Shown here one piece after another: positions 51,338-60,198 of a DNA stretch of 64,000 nt. The notes below the pieces were generated by a model. The model was not told the origin of the DNA. It saw nothing but the letters and a program-made list of their open reading frames with translations, and did not search any database. The position numbers were made by a program, and so were the translations under genes. Numbering within the stretch: position 1 is the stretch's first letter; each line of letters opens with the position of its first letter. Source of the stretch: CAWJNF01 sp963844235 (lineage in GTDB: Bacteria > Actinomycetota > Thermoleophilia > Gaiellales > Gaiellaceae); contig CAWJNF010000008.1 of NCBI GenBank assembly GCA_963844235.1, positions 62,001-126,000 on the forward strand, written 5' to 3'.

Positions 51338-52065
51338 ATGGGGTGCTCGACGCGCGCTCTGGTGCCGTCGAGCGAGTCGAGAATCGCCCGAATATCCTCG
51401 TGCACGCCGACGTAGATCGGCGTGTCGCGCTCCGTGTAGCGGCTCGCCTCCGTCTCGCGCAGCGTCATCATGAGGTGCAGGAAGTCGACAGGCTCCTCGC
51501 ACTCGAACGCGGTCATGAACTCCTGGTCGTCGATCCCGAACGAGTACGTCGTGTGGTTCGTGATCGTACGGAAACTGCTGCCGATGTCAGCGTGCTCCTT
51601 CATGGCGCGCCGGCGGTCCTCCAGCGGCAGCGCATACCACGGTCGCAGCTTCACGAACGGGTAGACGACGAGGTAGGGGGCCCCGCGCGGCACGATCCGC
51701 CGGGGCGGGCGCTTCGGGTCGCGCTCGAAGTACTTCGACGAGAGCGTCGCCGCCACGTACGAGCGCGGCGTCTCGAGCCAGCCGGCGAGCGGCGTGGCGT
51801 TGAGCTCGGTCTGCAGGTCGCGGAAGTCTTCCCAGCGCTCGGTGAGCTGCCAGAGGAAGAGGTCGGCCTCGGGCCGGACGCCGACGAGGCTGTACGTCAG
51901 GATCTGCATGCGCTCCTGCCACGCCTCGACCACCTCCGCGAAGGCGTCCTTGGCGGCCGCACGCTCCTCGACGGGGAGCCGGCGCCAGGCGGGATCGACG
52001 CGCAGGAAGCGGTACGCGACGTACTGGGGCGCCTCGACGTCCTCGCTGCCGTTCGTCCCCGCCAT
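51334..52065 (-). CDS. hemQ: HemQ-type chlorite-dismutase-family protein
   Basis: A 243-residue member of the chlorite dismutase superfamily. The monoderm HemQ blocks are seen: YVAYRFLRVDPAWRRLP, VGVRPEADLFLWQLTERWED, YPFVKLRPWYALPLEDRR and the region with the proximal heme His, ITNHTTYSFGIDDQEFMTAF. It would decarboxylate coproheme III to heme b, the last step of the coproporphyrin route in actinomycetes. The distal Arg of true chlorite dismutases is not evident, which fits HemQ. Divergent from uvrC. Confidence 0.86.
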   Translation of the reverse strand: MAGTNGSEDVEAPQYVAYRFLRVDPAWRRLPVEERAAAKDAFAEVVEAWQERMQILTYSLVGVRPEADLFLWQLTERWEDFRDLQTELNATPLAGWLETPRSYVAATLSSKYFERDPKRPPRRIVPRGAPYLVVYPFVKLRPWYALPLEDRRRAMKEHADIGSSFRTITNHTTYSFGIDDQEFMTAFECEEPVDFLHLMMTLRETEASRYTERDTPIYVGVHEDIRAILDSLDGTRARVEHPM

Positions 52066-52217
52066 GTCTCAGAATCGTAGCCGCCGCTCCGCGCTTCCGG
52101 CACGGTCCGCGCGCGATGCGGCACGACTCGTGGCCTACGGTGGACCTGTCCGGGCGCGGCCGTCGGCGGGCAGGCGGGCGTGCCCGGGCGCCACCTCGGG
52201 CCGGCGCTGGAGGCTGC

Positions 52218-54095
52218 GTGAACATGACCGCAGCCGCGCAGACGACGCGCGAGGAGCGCCTGGAGGGCCAGCTCGGGGCACTGCCGACCCAGCCGGGCGT
52301 CTACCTGTTCCGCGACGCGTCCGACGCGGTGCTCTACGTGGGCAAGGCCAAGTCGCTGCGCTCGCGCGTTCGCTCGTACTTCCGCGGTGGCGAGACTCGG
52401 CAGGGCCTCGAGCAGATGGTCGCGCGGGTCGAGCGGATCGAGGTCATCGTCACGCAGTCCGAGGCCGAGGGGCTCCACCTCGAGCAGAACCTGATCAAGC
52501 GCCACCGGCCGCCGTTCAACGTGCGGCTGCGAGACGACAAGTCGTACCCGTACATCGCGGTCACCGTGGAGGACGAGTATCCGCGGGTCATGTTCACGCG
52601 TGAGCGGCACCGTCGCGGGGTCGTCTACTTCGGGCCGTACGCGAACGCGAAGAAGGTGCGCGAGACGCTCGACGTGCTGAACCGGGTTTTCCGCTACCGG
52701 CCATGCGAGGGGCCGAAGCCGGGCCGCCACTCCGGCATCCCGTGCCTCGACTACCACATCGACCGCTGCTTCGCGCCGTGCGTGGGAGCCATCTCGCCCG
52801 AGGACTACCGAGGCGTCGTCGAGGGTGTGATCGAGTTCCTCTCGGGCGACAGCCGCCCGATCCAGCGCGCGCTGGAGCGCCGCATGCACGAGGCGGCCGA
52901 ACGGCAGGAGTTCGAGGAGGCGGCACGTCAGCGCAACCGCCTCTACGCGGTCCGCCATCTCGCCGAGCGGCAGGATGCCGACCGCCGGGACGTCGGCACC
53001 GTCGACGTGATCGGCATCGCGTCCCGCGGCGACGTGGCCGCCGTGCAGGTGTTTCCGCTCCGCGACGGGCGGATGGTCGACCGGCACGGGTTCACGCTCG
53101 AGAACGCCGCAGGCCAGGACACGCAGGCGCTCATCGAGGCGTTCTGCCTCGAGTACTACGGTGCGGCCCCGAGCGTGCCGCCGCTCGTCGTCGTACCGCT
53201 CGGCTCGGGCGACCTCGCGGCCCTCGAGGAGTTCCTGGCAGGGCGGCGCGGCTCGAAGGTCGAGGTTCGTCCGGCGCAGCGTGGCGAGAAACGCCGTCTG
53301 CAGCAGCTTGCTCAGCGGAACGCCGAAGTTGCCCTCGAGAGCGAGGAGCTCGCCGCCGAGCGCCGTCGCGTGCGGCGTATCGAGGCGCTCGAGGAGCTTC
53401 GGGAGGCGCTCAACCTCGAGTCACTGCCGATCCGCATCGAGTGCTTCGACATCTCGAACATCCAGGATGAGTCGCCGGTCGGGTCGATGGTGGTGTTCGA
53501 GGACGCCGCACCGAAGAAAGCGCATTACCGCAAGTTCGGCGTGCGCAGCGAGGGCGGGCAGGACGACTTCGGGATGATGCGAGAGGTCGTGTTCCGGCGC
53601 TTCGCGCGGATGCGCTCCGTGACGGCCGAGGAGTACGACGAGGGCTTTGCAACCTGTCCCAATCTCGTGGTGGTGGACGGCGGCAAAGGGCAGCTGTCGG
53701 CGGCGCTTTCCGCGATGCACGAGCTCGACCTCGCGCGCGTCGCAGTCGTATCGCTTGCGAAGCGCGAGGAGGAGGTCTTCGTCCCCGGGAGTTCCGATCC
53801 GGTCGTGCTCGAGCGCGACTCGGCCGGCCTTCAGCTCCTGCAGCGCATCAGGGACGAGGCGCACCGCTTCGCGCTCGGCTTCCACCGGACGCGCCGTGAC
53901 GCGCGCGCGAAGGAGTCGATCCTCGACGCTCTTCCCGGGGTCGGGCCCGCCCGCAAGCGTGCGCTGCTCGCGCACTTCGGCTCACCCGAGCGGCTGGTCG
54001 CTGCGAGCCGCGAGGAGCTCGAGGGCGTCCCGGGCGTGCCGCCGAGGGTGGGTAGGCAGATCCACGCCGCCCTGCGCAAGGCCGGCGGGGCGTGA
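52218..54095 (+). CDS. uvrC: Excinuclease ABC subunit UvrC
   Basis: A 625-residue protein. GIY-YIG nuclease domain (LPTQPGVYLFRDASDAVLYV, VGKAKSLRSRVRSYF), a UvrB-binding UVR motif with ERRMHEAAERQEFEEAARQR, an RNase-H-like nuclease domain (IECFDISNIQDESPVGSMVV, VVDGGKGQLSAAL) and two C-terminal helix-hairpin-helices (LDALPGVGPARKRALLAHFG, EELEGVPGVPPRVGRQIHAAL). It makes the dual incisions in nucleotide excision repair. Start GTG 52218 has GGAGG four bases upstream; ATG 52224 is the alternative. Confidence 0.95.
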   Translation: MNMTAAAQTTREERLEGQLGALPTQPGVYLFRDASDAVLYVGKAKSLRSRVRSYFRGGETRQGLEQMVARVERIEVIVTQSEAEGLHLEQNLIKRHRPPFNVRLRDDKSYPYIAVTVEDEYPRVMFTRERHRRGVVYFGPYANAKKVRETLDVLNRVFRYRPCEGPKPGRHSGIPCLDYHIDRCFAPCVGAISPEDYRGVVEGVIEFLSGDSRPIQRALERRMHEAAERQEFEEAARQRNRLYAVRHLAERQDADRRDVGTVDVIGIASRGDVAAVQVFPLRDGRMVDRHGFTLENAAGQDTQALIEAFCLEYYGAAPSVPPLVVVPLGSGDLAALEEFLAGRRGSKVEVRPAQRGEKRRLQQLAQRNAEVALESEELAAERRRVRRIEALEELREALNLESLPIRIECFDISNIQDESPVGSMVVFEDAAPKKAHYRKFGVRSEGGQDDFGMMREVVFRRFARMRSVTAEEYDEGFATCPNLVVVDGGKGQLSAALSAMHELDLARVAVVSLAKREEEVFVPGSSDPVVLERDSAGLQLLQRIRDEAHRFALGFHRTRRDARAKESILDALPGVGPARKRALLAHFGSPERLVAASREELEGVPGVPPRVGRQIHAALRKAGGA

Positions 54096-55150
54096 CGTTC
54101 CTTCTCGAGACCGAGCGGCTCGTCCTGCGCCCGAAGTCGCTCGACGACCTGCCGTTCATGCATCGGCTCCTCTCCGACCCCGCCGTGGTGCGCTTCGTGG
54201 GCGACGGCCGCCCTCGCAGCCTCGAGACGGTGCGAGCGCTGTTGTTGAGGCACCTCGACCACCAGCGGGTGCACGGGTTCAGCCTCTGGCTCGTTTCCGA
54301 GCGCGCCGGGGCAGAGCCGATAGGAGACTGCGGGCTCATGCCGCTCGATGGCGGGCCAGAGATCGAGGTCGGGTACCGGTTCGTGCCGTCCGCCTGGGGC
54401 CATGGATACGCCACCGAGGCGGCGGCGGCCGCCCTGCGCTACGGCTTCGACGTTGCCGGGCTGGACGAGATCGTGGCGGTCGCCTACCCCGAGAACACCG
54501 CCTCGCGGCGGGTCATGGAGAAGATCGGCATGTCCTACGACGGCCGCGGCATCTACTACGGGAACGACTCGGTCAAGTACGTCGTTCGGCGCACGTCGCC
54601 TGACCCCATCGAGATCGTCGCCTACGACCCGACCTGGCCCGCTCGCTTCGAGCAGGAGCGCCAGCGGCTCGAACATGCGCTCGGCTCGGCGGCCGTCGCG
54701 ATCGAGCACATCGGCTCGACCGCGGTCCCGGGGCTCATCGCCAAGCCGGTCATCGACATGCTGGTCGGACTGCGCGACTATCCGCTCCAGCCGGAACGGG
54801 TCGCGGCAGCGGAGCGGATCGGTTACGTCTACCGCGGCGAGTTCGGGATCCCCGGGCGCCAGTACTTCCGCAGGGGCTCACCGGATGCGCACCACGTGCA
54901 TGCCGTGCTCCACGGCGGCGGGCACTGGCTCCGGCACGTCGCCTTCCGGGACTGGCTCCGTGAGCACGGCGAGGACGCAGCCCACTACGGGGAACTCAAG
55001 CTCCGGCTCGCCGCCGAGCATCGTGACGACCGGGCTCGCTACACGGAGTCCAAGGCGGAGTTCATCGAAGACGTGCTCGGGCGAGCCGGTGTGGGCGGGC
55101 CAAGGCCCGCCCCTACGGCCGGTTTCGGAGTGGCGATGGTCCGCCTCTAA
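54092..55150 (+). CDS. Fusion of GNAT acetyltransferase and GrpB/UPF0157 domain
   Basis: A 352-residue protein from GTG 54092, overlapping the uvrC stop. Residues 1-165 are a GNAT acetyltransferase (LETERLVLRPKSLDDLPFMH, EVGYRFVPSAWGHGYATEAA, YPENTASRRVMEKIGM). Residues 170-330 are a GrpB/UPF0157 domain (IEIVAYDPTWPARFEQERQR, AIEHIGSTAVPGLIAKPVID, DAHHVHAVLHGG), a nucleotidyltransferase-like fold. The last 20 residues (GVGGPRPAPTAGFGVAM...) are encoded by a palindromic repeat that has been read through. Substrate unknown. Confidence 0.86.
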   Translation: MTFLLETERLVLRPKSLDDLPFMHRLLSDPAVVRFVGDGRPRSLETVRALLLRHLDHQRVHGFSLWLVSERAGAEPIGDCGLMPLDGGPEIEVGYRFVPSAWGHGYATEAAAAALRYGFDVAGLDEIVAVAYPENTASRRVMEKIGMSYDGRGIYYGNDSVKYVVRRTSPDPIEIVAYDPTWPARFEQERQRLEHALGSAAVAIEHIGSTAVPGLIAKPVIDMLVGLRDYPLQPERVAAAERIGYVYRGEFGIPGRQYFRRGSPDAHHVHAVLHGGGHWLRHVAFRDWLREHGEDAAHYGELKLRLAAEHRDDRARYTESKAEFIEDVLGRAGVGGPRPAPTAGFGVAMVRL

Positions 55151-55184
55151 CGATCTGAGGTGGGCGGGCCAAGGCCGCCCCTAC
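55091..55184. repeat. Two GTAG-type palindromes with GGGCC core
   Basis: 55091-55116 (GTGGGCGGGCCAAGGCCCGC then CCCTAC) lies inside the 3' end of the GNAT-GrpB gene and is translated. 55160-55184 is a near copy whose CTA (55181-55183) is the stop of the small minus-strand gene. Confidence 0.85.
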
Positions 55185-55375
55185 GGGCGTTCCGCGGTCG
55201 GCCTGCGCCCGAGCATGAACCGTGCCGGCAGCGGCACGGGAGTACGCAGCCACCATCGCCGCCGCTTGGTGCGTTCGGGACCCGTCCTACCGTTCTGTCT
55301 CGGCAAGGGCGGCGGAGCGTCCTCGCGGGGGCCGACGATGGCCTTGGCGATGATCGGCGCTGCGAGCGGTTTCAC
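55181..55375 (-). CDS. Small cationic protein (64 residues) of unknown function
   Basis: A GTG at 55373-55375 with AAGGAGG six bases upstream opens a 64-codon frame. It begins MKPLAAPIIAKAIVGPRED, continues with a Pro-rich bend (APPPLPRQNGR) and a basic/aromatic stretch (TKRRRWWLRTPVPLPARF), and ends RRPTAERP at a TAG that belongs to a palindromic repeat. Net charge is strongly positive. The very good ribosome-binding site is the main evidence for a real gene. It could be a membrane- or nucleic-acid-binding peptide; the short Ala/Ile-rich leader is not a typical signal peptide. Confidence 0.5.
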   Translation of the reverse strand: MKPLAAPIIAKAIVGPREDAPPPLPRQNGRTGPERTKRRRWWLRTPVPLPARFMLGRRPTAERP

Positions 55376-55435
55376 TGGTGCCTCCTTGCGGTGAGCATTC
55401 GGTTCACCGTAGGAAGCAAGCGGGTGCGGGGCCAG

Positions 55436-55526
55436 CGGGTTTCCCCTAGACATGCGCGCGGAACCCCGGAATGCGCGCTCTGAGCGCTCGCGTAGGGCTT
55501 TGGGAGCTTGCTCTAGGGAAATCCCG
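55436..55526. promoter_or_regulatory. Long-range inverted repeat in a divergent promoter region
   Basis: CGGGTTTCCCCTAGA (55436-55450) and TCTAGGGAAATCCCG (55512-55526) are near-inverted copies of a CTAGGGGAAA-like word, 61 bases apart, between the small cationic gene and the class V PLP enzyme gene. Two copies of one operator, one facing each gene, is the simplest reading. Confidence 0.4.
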
Positions 55527-55615
55527 CTACCGCCTCGCGCGACGTCGCCGTAGGCTCGACGCATGAGCCTGACCGGCCCCATCCGCTCGGCTGTCCTGCC
55601 GTACGAGGCAGCCTG

Positions 55616-57382
55616 ATGGCCGCTGCACGCGTACGAGCCGCGCCGGCACTCCGTCGTGCCGTGGCGATCGCCTCGAGACGCGTCGACCGCGGCCGGGCCG
55701 GGAAATCCCCGGCGCTGATCGAGAGGATCCGCAGCTCGGTCATCGGCGATGGCGCGGCGCTCGACGGGCCGTTCGGGCGGCGTCGGCTCGTCTACGCCGA
55801 CTACACGGCCTCCGGCCGCGCGCTCTCGTTCATCGAGGACTTCATCCGGGACGAGGTGCTCCCGCTCTACGCCAACACGCACACGGAGGCATCCGCGACC
55901 GGCCTGCAGACGACGGCGCTGCGCGAGGACGCGCGGAGAATCGTTCACCGGGCCGTGAACGGCGGGGACGACGACGCCGTCGTCTTCTGCGGTTCCGGAT
56001 CGACCGGGGCGATCGACAAGCTCATCCGGGTTCTCGGTCTCGGTCGCTCACCGGCGCTGCCGCCGGACCAGCGGCCGGTGGTGCTCATCGGCCCGTACGA
56101 GCACCACTCCAACGAGCTGCCCTGGCGGGAGTCGCAGGCGGACGTAGTCACCATCCGCGAGGGCACCGACGGACGCGTCGACGCCGGTCACCTCGAGGAG
56201 GAGCTACGGCACTACGCGCACCGGCCGCTCCGGATCGGCAGCTTCTCGGCCGCCTCCAACGTGACCGGGGTCGTCACCGACGTCGAGGAGATCGCGATCG
56301 CGCTGCACCGCCACGGTGCTCTCGCCTGCTTCGACTACGCAGCCGGCGGCCCGTACCTACCGATCGACATGAGCCCGTCGCCCAGGCGGCCGGACGGGCA
56401 CCTCGCCTACAAGGACGCCGTCTTCCTCTCTCCGCACAAGTTCGTCGGCGGCCCCGGGACGCCCGGCGTGCTCGTGGCGAAGCGCTCCCTGTTTCGTAAC
56501 CCCGTCCCGTCCGTGCCCGGCGGCGGGACGATCCTGTTCGTGAGCCCGACGGGCCATTCGTACCACCCCGACCCGCAGGTCCGCGAGGAAGCCGGCACGC
56601 CGGCGATCGTGGAGTCGATCCGCGCCGGGCTCGTCTTCGCGCTCAAGGAAGCGGTGGGGGCCGACGAGATCCACAGGCGGGAGCACCGCTTCGTCCGCCG
56701 CGCGCTCGCGTCATGGAGCCGCAATCCGAACATCGAGATCCTCGGCAACACGGACGTCGAGCGGCTCGCGATCGTCTCGTTCGGCATCCGGTACGGGCGT
56801 GGCTCGCTGCACGCGAACTACGTCGTCTCGCTGCTCAGCGACCTCTTCGGCATCCAGGCACGGAGCGGCTGCTTCTGCGCGGGGCCGTACATGCACCGGA
56901 TGTGCTCCATCGACGACGTCTGGTCGGCTCGAATGCAGGCGGAGGTCGCGCGGGGCGTCCTGGGCGCGAAGCTCGCGTTCGCGCGTGTCAACTTCAACTA
57001 CTTCATCAGCGAGGCCGCGTTCGACTACATCGTCGACGCGGTGCACATGGTGGCGAACGAAGGCTGGAAGCTCCTGCCCTCCTACACCTTCGACCCTGCG
57101 ACGGGCCTGTGGCGCCACGTGGACGCCGATCCGCGACCGCGGCTGTCTCTCGACGGGATCTCATTCGGCGAGCCGCTCGTGGCCCCGACGCCGCCGCCCT
57201 GCGAGCCCGAGGCCGCGCTCCGGTGCTACCTGGAGCAGGCGCGCGGGATCCTGCGCGATGCCGGGAGCTCCGCGCCGGCCGCGAAGCCGCGCGACCCGGT
57301 GCTTTCGCCCGCGTTCGAGCGCTTCCGCTGGTTCCCGCTGCCGGGCGAGGCGTTCGCGAGACTTCAGGGCGCCGGGCCGTAG
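55616..57382 (+). CDS. Class V aminotransferase / cysteine-desulfurase-fold PLP enzyme
   Basis: A 588-residue protein, longer than SufS-type enzymes (about 410). Core blocks: VYADYTASGRALSFIEDFIR, CGSGSTGAIDKLIRVLG, IGPYEHHSNELPWRESQADV, ACFDYAAGGPYLPIDM and the PLP Lys in VFLSPHKFVGGPGTPGVLVA. Near the end SGCFCAGPYMHRM could give a persulfide-forming Cys. The final 130 residues hold no known domain. The N-terminal 25 residues are Arg/Ala-rich and could be non-coding if the true start is later. Related proteins are annotated only as class V aminotransferase-fold; substrate unknown. Converges with the LuxR-ATPase gene, 10 bases apart. Confidence 0.8.
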   Translation: MAAARVRAAPALRRAVAIASRRVDRGRAGKSPALIERIRSSVIGDGAALDGPFGRRRLVYADYTASGRALSFIEDFIRDEVLPLYANTHTEASATGLQTTALREDARRIVHRAVNGGDDDAVVFCGSGSTGAIDKLIRVLGLGRSPALPPDQRPVVLIGPYEHHSNELPWRESQADVVTIREGTDGRVDAGHLEEELRHYAHRPLRIGSFSAASNVTGVVTDVEEIAIALHRHGALACFDYAAGGPYLPIDMSPSPRRPDGHLAYKDAVFLSPHKFVGGPGTPGVLVAKRSLFRNPVPSVPGGGTILFVSPTGHSYHPDPQVREEAGTPAIVESIRAGLVFALKEAVGADEIHRREHRFVRRALASWSRNPNIEILGNTDVERLAIVSFGIRYGRGSLHANYVVSLLSDLFGIQARSGCFCAGPYMHRMCSIDDVWSARMQAEVARGVLGAKLAFARVNFNYFISEAAFDYIVDAVHMVANEGWKLLPSYTFDPATGLWRHVDADPRPRLSLDGISFGEPLVAPTPPPCEPEAALRCYLEQARGILRDAGSSAPAAKPRDPVLSPAFERFRWFPLPGEAFARLQGAGP

Positions 57383-57392
57383 AGCGGTTGGC

Positions 57393-60155
57393 TCAGAAGC
57401 CCGAGCTCCCCGGCAGCCGTCCCTCCGCCACCAGCCGCGCGAGGTCGGCTCGGGAGCGGAGCCCGAGCTTGCGGTAGATCCGCGTGAGGTGCGCCTCGAC
57501 CGTGGCTACGCTCATGAACAGCGTCTGCCCGACCTCGCGGTTCTTCATGCCCTGCGCGACCAGCTCGGCGACTCGGCCCTCGGCCGGGGTCAGCTCCCCC
57601 GAGCCGCGCCCGGGAGCGGCCCGCTCGAGCTCTTCGGCGGCACGTGCCTCCCACAACGCGGCCCCCATGTCGGCGAAGCTGCCGCGGGCGCCGGCGAACG
57701 CATCGGCGGCCTGCGTCCTCTGGCCCAGGCGGAGGAGGGCCCGACCGCGCGTGAGCACCGCACGGGCGGCGTCGGGGCGGTGACCGAGCCGGCCGAACGC
57801 CGCTTCGGCGCTCTCCAGCGGCGAGACGGCCGCGTCGGCTCTCCCGCGCGCGAGCAGGAGCACCCCGCGGCTGCGGTCGACTGACGCGAGCGCCCACGTG
57901 CTCTCCACGGCAGCTGCCTGCCGGGCGAGGCGCTCGAGCAGCATCGCGGCTGCGTCGAGCTCGCCCGATAGCGCCAGCGCCTCGACCGCGTTCGGGAGCA
58001 CGGGGAACGCCCCCGGGTGCGCATAGCCCATGTCCTCGAGCAGCTGCGCCGCCTCGCTCAGCTCGCGAGCCGCTGCTTCGGCGTTGCCCTCCGAGAGCGC
58101 CAGCAGCCCGAGCACCCCGCGCGCCCGGACGATCCCAGGGCGCTCGCTCTGCCTCTGAGCCCGCGCGAGCAGGTGCTCCGCCGCCTCGCGCGCCTCGCCT
58201 GCACGGCCGAGCCACGCCTCGAGGAGGGCCAGAGGATGGAGGAGCCAGCCCTCCGTGTACGCGTCCTCCGCGTCACGGGCTGCCTGGATGCCCTCGTCGA
58301 CGTGCTTCTTGGCCGCCGTCAGCTCGCCCGCGGAGCATTCCACGAGCGCCAGGTCGTACAGGCAGTAGGGACGCCGGAACTCGTTGCCCGACCGTACCGC
58401 ATGGGAAAGCAGCGCCTCGAACTGCGCGCGAGCGGCGGCGAGGTCTCCGGCCCAGTAGATCTGCTTCGTCCGCAGGGCGCTGGGGCCGATCAGGATGGAT
58501 GGGCTGCCGACCTCATCCTCGAGCTCCACGGCCCGGGCGATGAGATCCGGCCTGGGCGAGCCGGCCACCGCTTCCAGGTGCGAAAGCCCGGCCGCGGCGA
58601 GCATCTGGGCGCTCGGCTCGCCCGCCCGATCGGCGATCGCGAGCGCCTCTCGCGCCGACTCGATCGCCCCAGGCATGTTGCCGAGCAGCCACCCGCGCAG
58701 GCCCGCCAGGTCCTGCAGCACGCGTCCGCGCAACAGCTCGTCCTCGCCGGCGTCCTCGAGCGCGCGCAGCAAGAGGGCCTCGGACGTAGGTGACTCCTCG
58801 TCCTCGAGCTGGTAGCGGTGCAGGAGCACTTCCCCGCGCGCGCTGCCCGGAGGGAGGGCTGCGATCAGCTCGTCAGCGAGCCCGAGCGCTCTGCCCACCT
58901 CCCCGGCGGCGGCGAGGTGGTCGATCTCCGCGAGCGCACGCCTGCGCGCGGCGTCGGCGTCGTCGCCCGGCGTCAGACGGAGACTGTGGCCCGCGAACTC
59001 GGCGGCGAGGTCGGGCGCGCCGCGTGCGCTCGCCCGTTGCGCGGCGTCCTCGAGCAGCCGAGCGAGCTCGTCGTCGGGATCGTCCGTGGACAGGGCGAGG
59101 TGGCGCGCGCGCGCGTCAGCGTCGACAGCTCGGGCGGCGAGGTGCCCGTGCAGCGACCGTCGGGCGAGCGGGCTCATCCGGCCGTAGGCCGTCGACGCGA
59201 TGAGGGGATGGGTAAAACGCACCTGCAGCTGCTCGTCGACGACGAGCAGGCCCTCCCGCTCGGCCGTGACGAGGAGGCTCTGGACGTCCAGGCCGGGCAG
59301 GGCATCGCCGAGCTCCCGGGCGGTCAGCGGCCCTGCGGCTGCTGCCAGATCGAGCAGCTCGGCGAGCTCGCCGGGCATCGTGCCGAGGCGGCGGGCGATC
59401 GCCGCCTGGAGCGAGTCGGGGAGGCGAAGCTCGCTTGCAGAGAGACGCGCGCGCTCGTCGCTCGCGAGCCCGCGGGCCAGCTCGATCGCGTAGAACGGGT
59501 TGCCACCCGAGATCTCGTGGATGCGCGCGAGCAGCGGGTGGGAGATCGCCTCGACCGTTCCGCACAACATGCCGCGGAGGACGGCGAAGCTGACCGGACC
59601 GAGGTCGAGCGAGTCGCAACGGCCCGGCGGAAGCGTGCTCGCAACGGTCAGCGGATCCTCAGAATCGGAGCCGGATCGAATGGCCTCGAGCACGCCGACG
59701 GGCTCGCTGTCGAGCCGGCGCAGCGCGTAGCGCAGGGATCGTGCGGAGGCCGAGTCGAGCCACTGCACGTCGTCGATCGCCAGCACCACGGGCCTGCTCG
59801 CGGCGAGCTGCCTGAGCGCCTCCAGGATCGCCCGTCCGCGGGCGAACGGGTTGCCCTCCGCTTCGAGCGCGGACGTCTCGAGCTCGACGCTGTCGAACAG
59901 GTCGGCAAGCCCCGCGAGGGCGAGCGACATCTCCTCCTCGGCGGGCCGCGTGAGCATGGCCTGGAATCCCGCAGCTCGGCAGCTGTCGATTGCGCTGCGC
60001 CAAAGAGACGTCTTGCCGATCCCCGGCGCGCCCCGGATGACGAGTGCCCGCGCACCGTCGGGCACCGCGGCGACGAACGCATCCACGCGAGCCCGCTCGG
60101 CCTCTCGGCCGACGAATACCGGCGCCGCAGCCACCCCTACGGCGGCTTCGCCCAC
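57393..60155 (-). CDS. LuxR-family regulator with AAA ATPase domain (LAL/MalT type), copy 1
   Basis: A 920-residue regulator. P-loop VIRGAPGIGKTSLWRSAIDS near residue 45, Walker B VVLAIDDVQWLDSASARSLR, a long TPR-like helical middle, and a C-terminal LuxR helix-turn-helix (LTPAEGRVAELVAQGMKNRE, VEAHLTRIYRKLGLRSRADL). LAL proteins act as ATP-dependent transcription switches that bind inducers through the helical part. It is a close paralogue of the next gene and follows it on the same strand with a 43-base gap. The target genes are not evident. Confidence 0.9.
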   Translation of the reverse strand: MGEAAVGVAAAPVFVGREAERARVDAFVAAVPDGARALVIRGAPGIGKTSLWRSAIDSCRAAGFQAMLTRPAEEEMSLALAGLADLFDSVELETSALEAEGNPFARGRAILEALRQLAASRPVVLAIDDVQWLDSASARSLRYALRRLDSEPVGVLEAIRSGSDSEDPLTVASTLPPGRCDSLDLGPVSFAVLRGMLCGTVEAISHPLLARIHEISGGNPFYAIELARGLASDERARLSASELRLPDSLQAAIARRLGTMPGELAELLDLAAAAGPLTARELGDALPGLDVQSLLVTAEREGLLVVDEQLQVRFTHPLIASTAYGRMSPLARRSLHGHLAARAVDADARARHLALSTDDPDDELARLLEDAAQRASARGAPDLAAEFAGHSLRLTPGDDADAARRRALAEIDHLAAAGEVGRALGLADELIAALPPGSARGEVLLHRYQLEDEESPTSEALLLRALEDAGEDELLRGRVLQDLAGLRGWLLGNMPGAIESAREALAIADRAGEPSAQMLAAAGLSHLEAVAGSPRPDLIARAVELEDEVGSPSILIGPSALRTKQIYWAGDLAAARAQFEALLSHAVRSGNEFRRPYCLYDLALVECSAGELTAAKKHVDEGIQAARDAEDAYTEGWLLHPLALLEAWLGRAGEAREAAEHLLARAQRQSERPGIVRARGVLGLLALSEGNAEAAARELSEAAQLLEDMGYAHPGAFPVLPNAVEALALSGELDAAAMLLERLARQAAAVESTWALASVDRSRGVLLLARGRADAAVSPLESAEAAFGRLGHRPDAARAVLTRGRALLRLGQRTQAADAFAGARGSFADMGAALWEARAAEELERAAPGRGSGELTPAEGRVAELVAQGMKNREVGQTLFMSVATVEAHLTRIYRKLGLRSRADLARLVAEGRLPGSSGF

Positions 60156-60198
60156 GGTCCGATTCTAGGGAACAGCACTCGAGCACATCCGGACGCGC

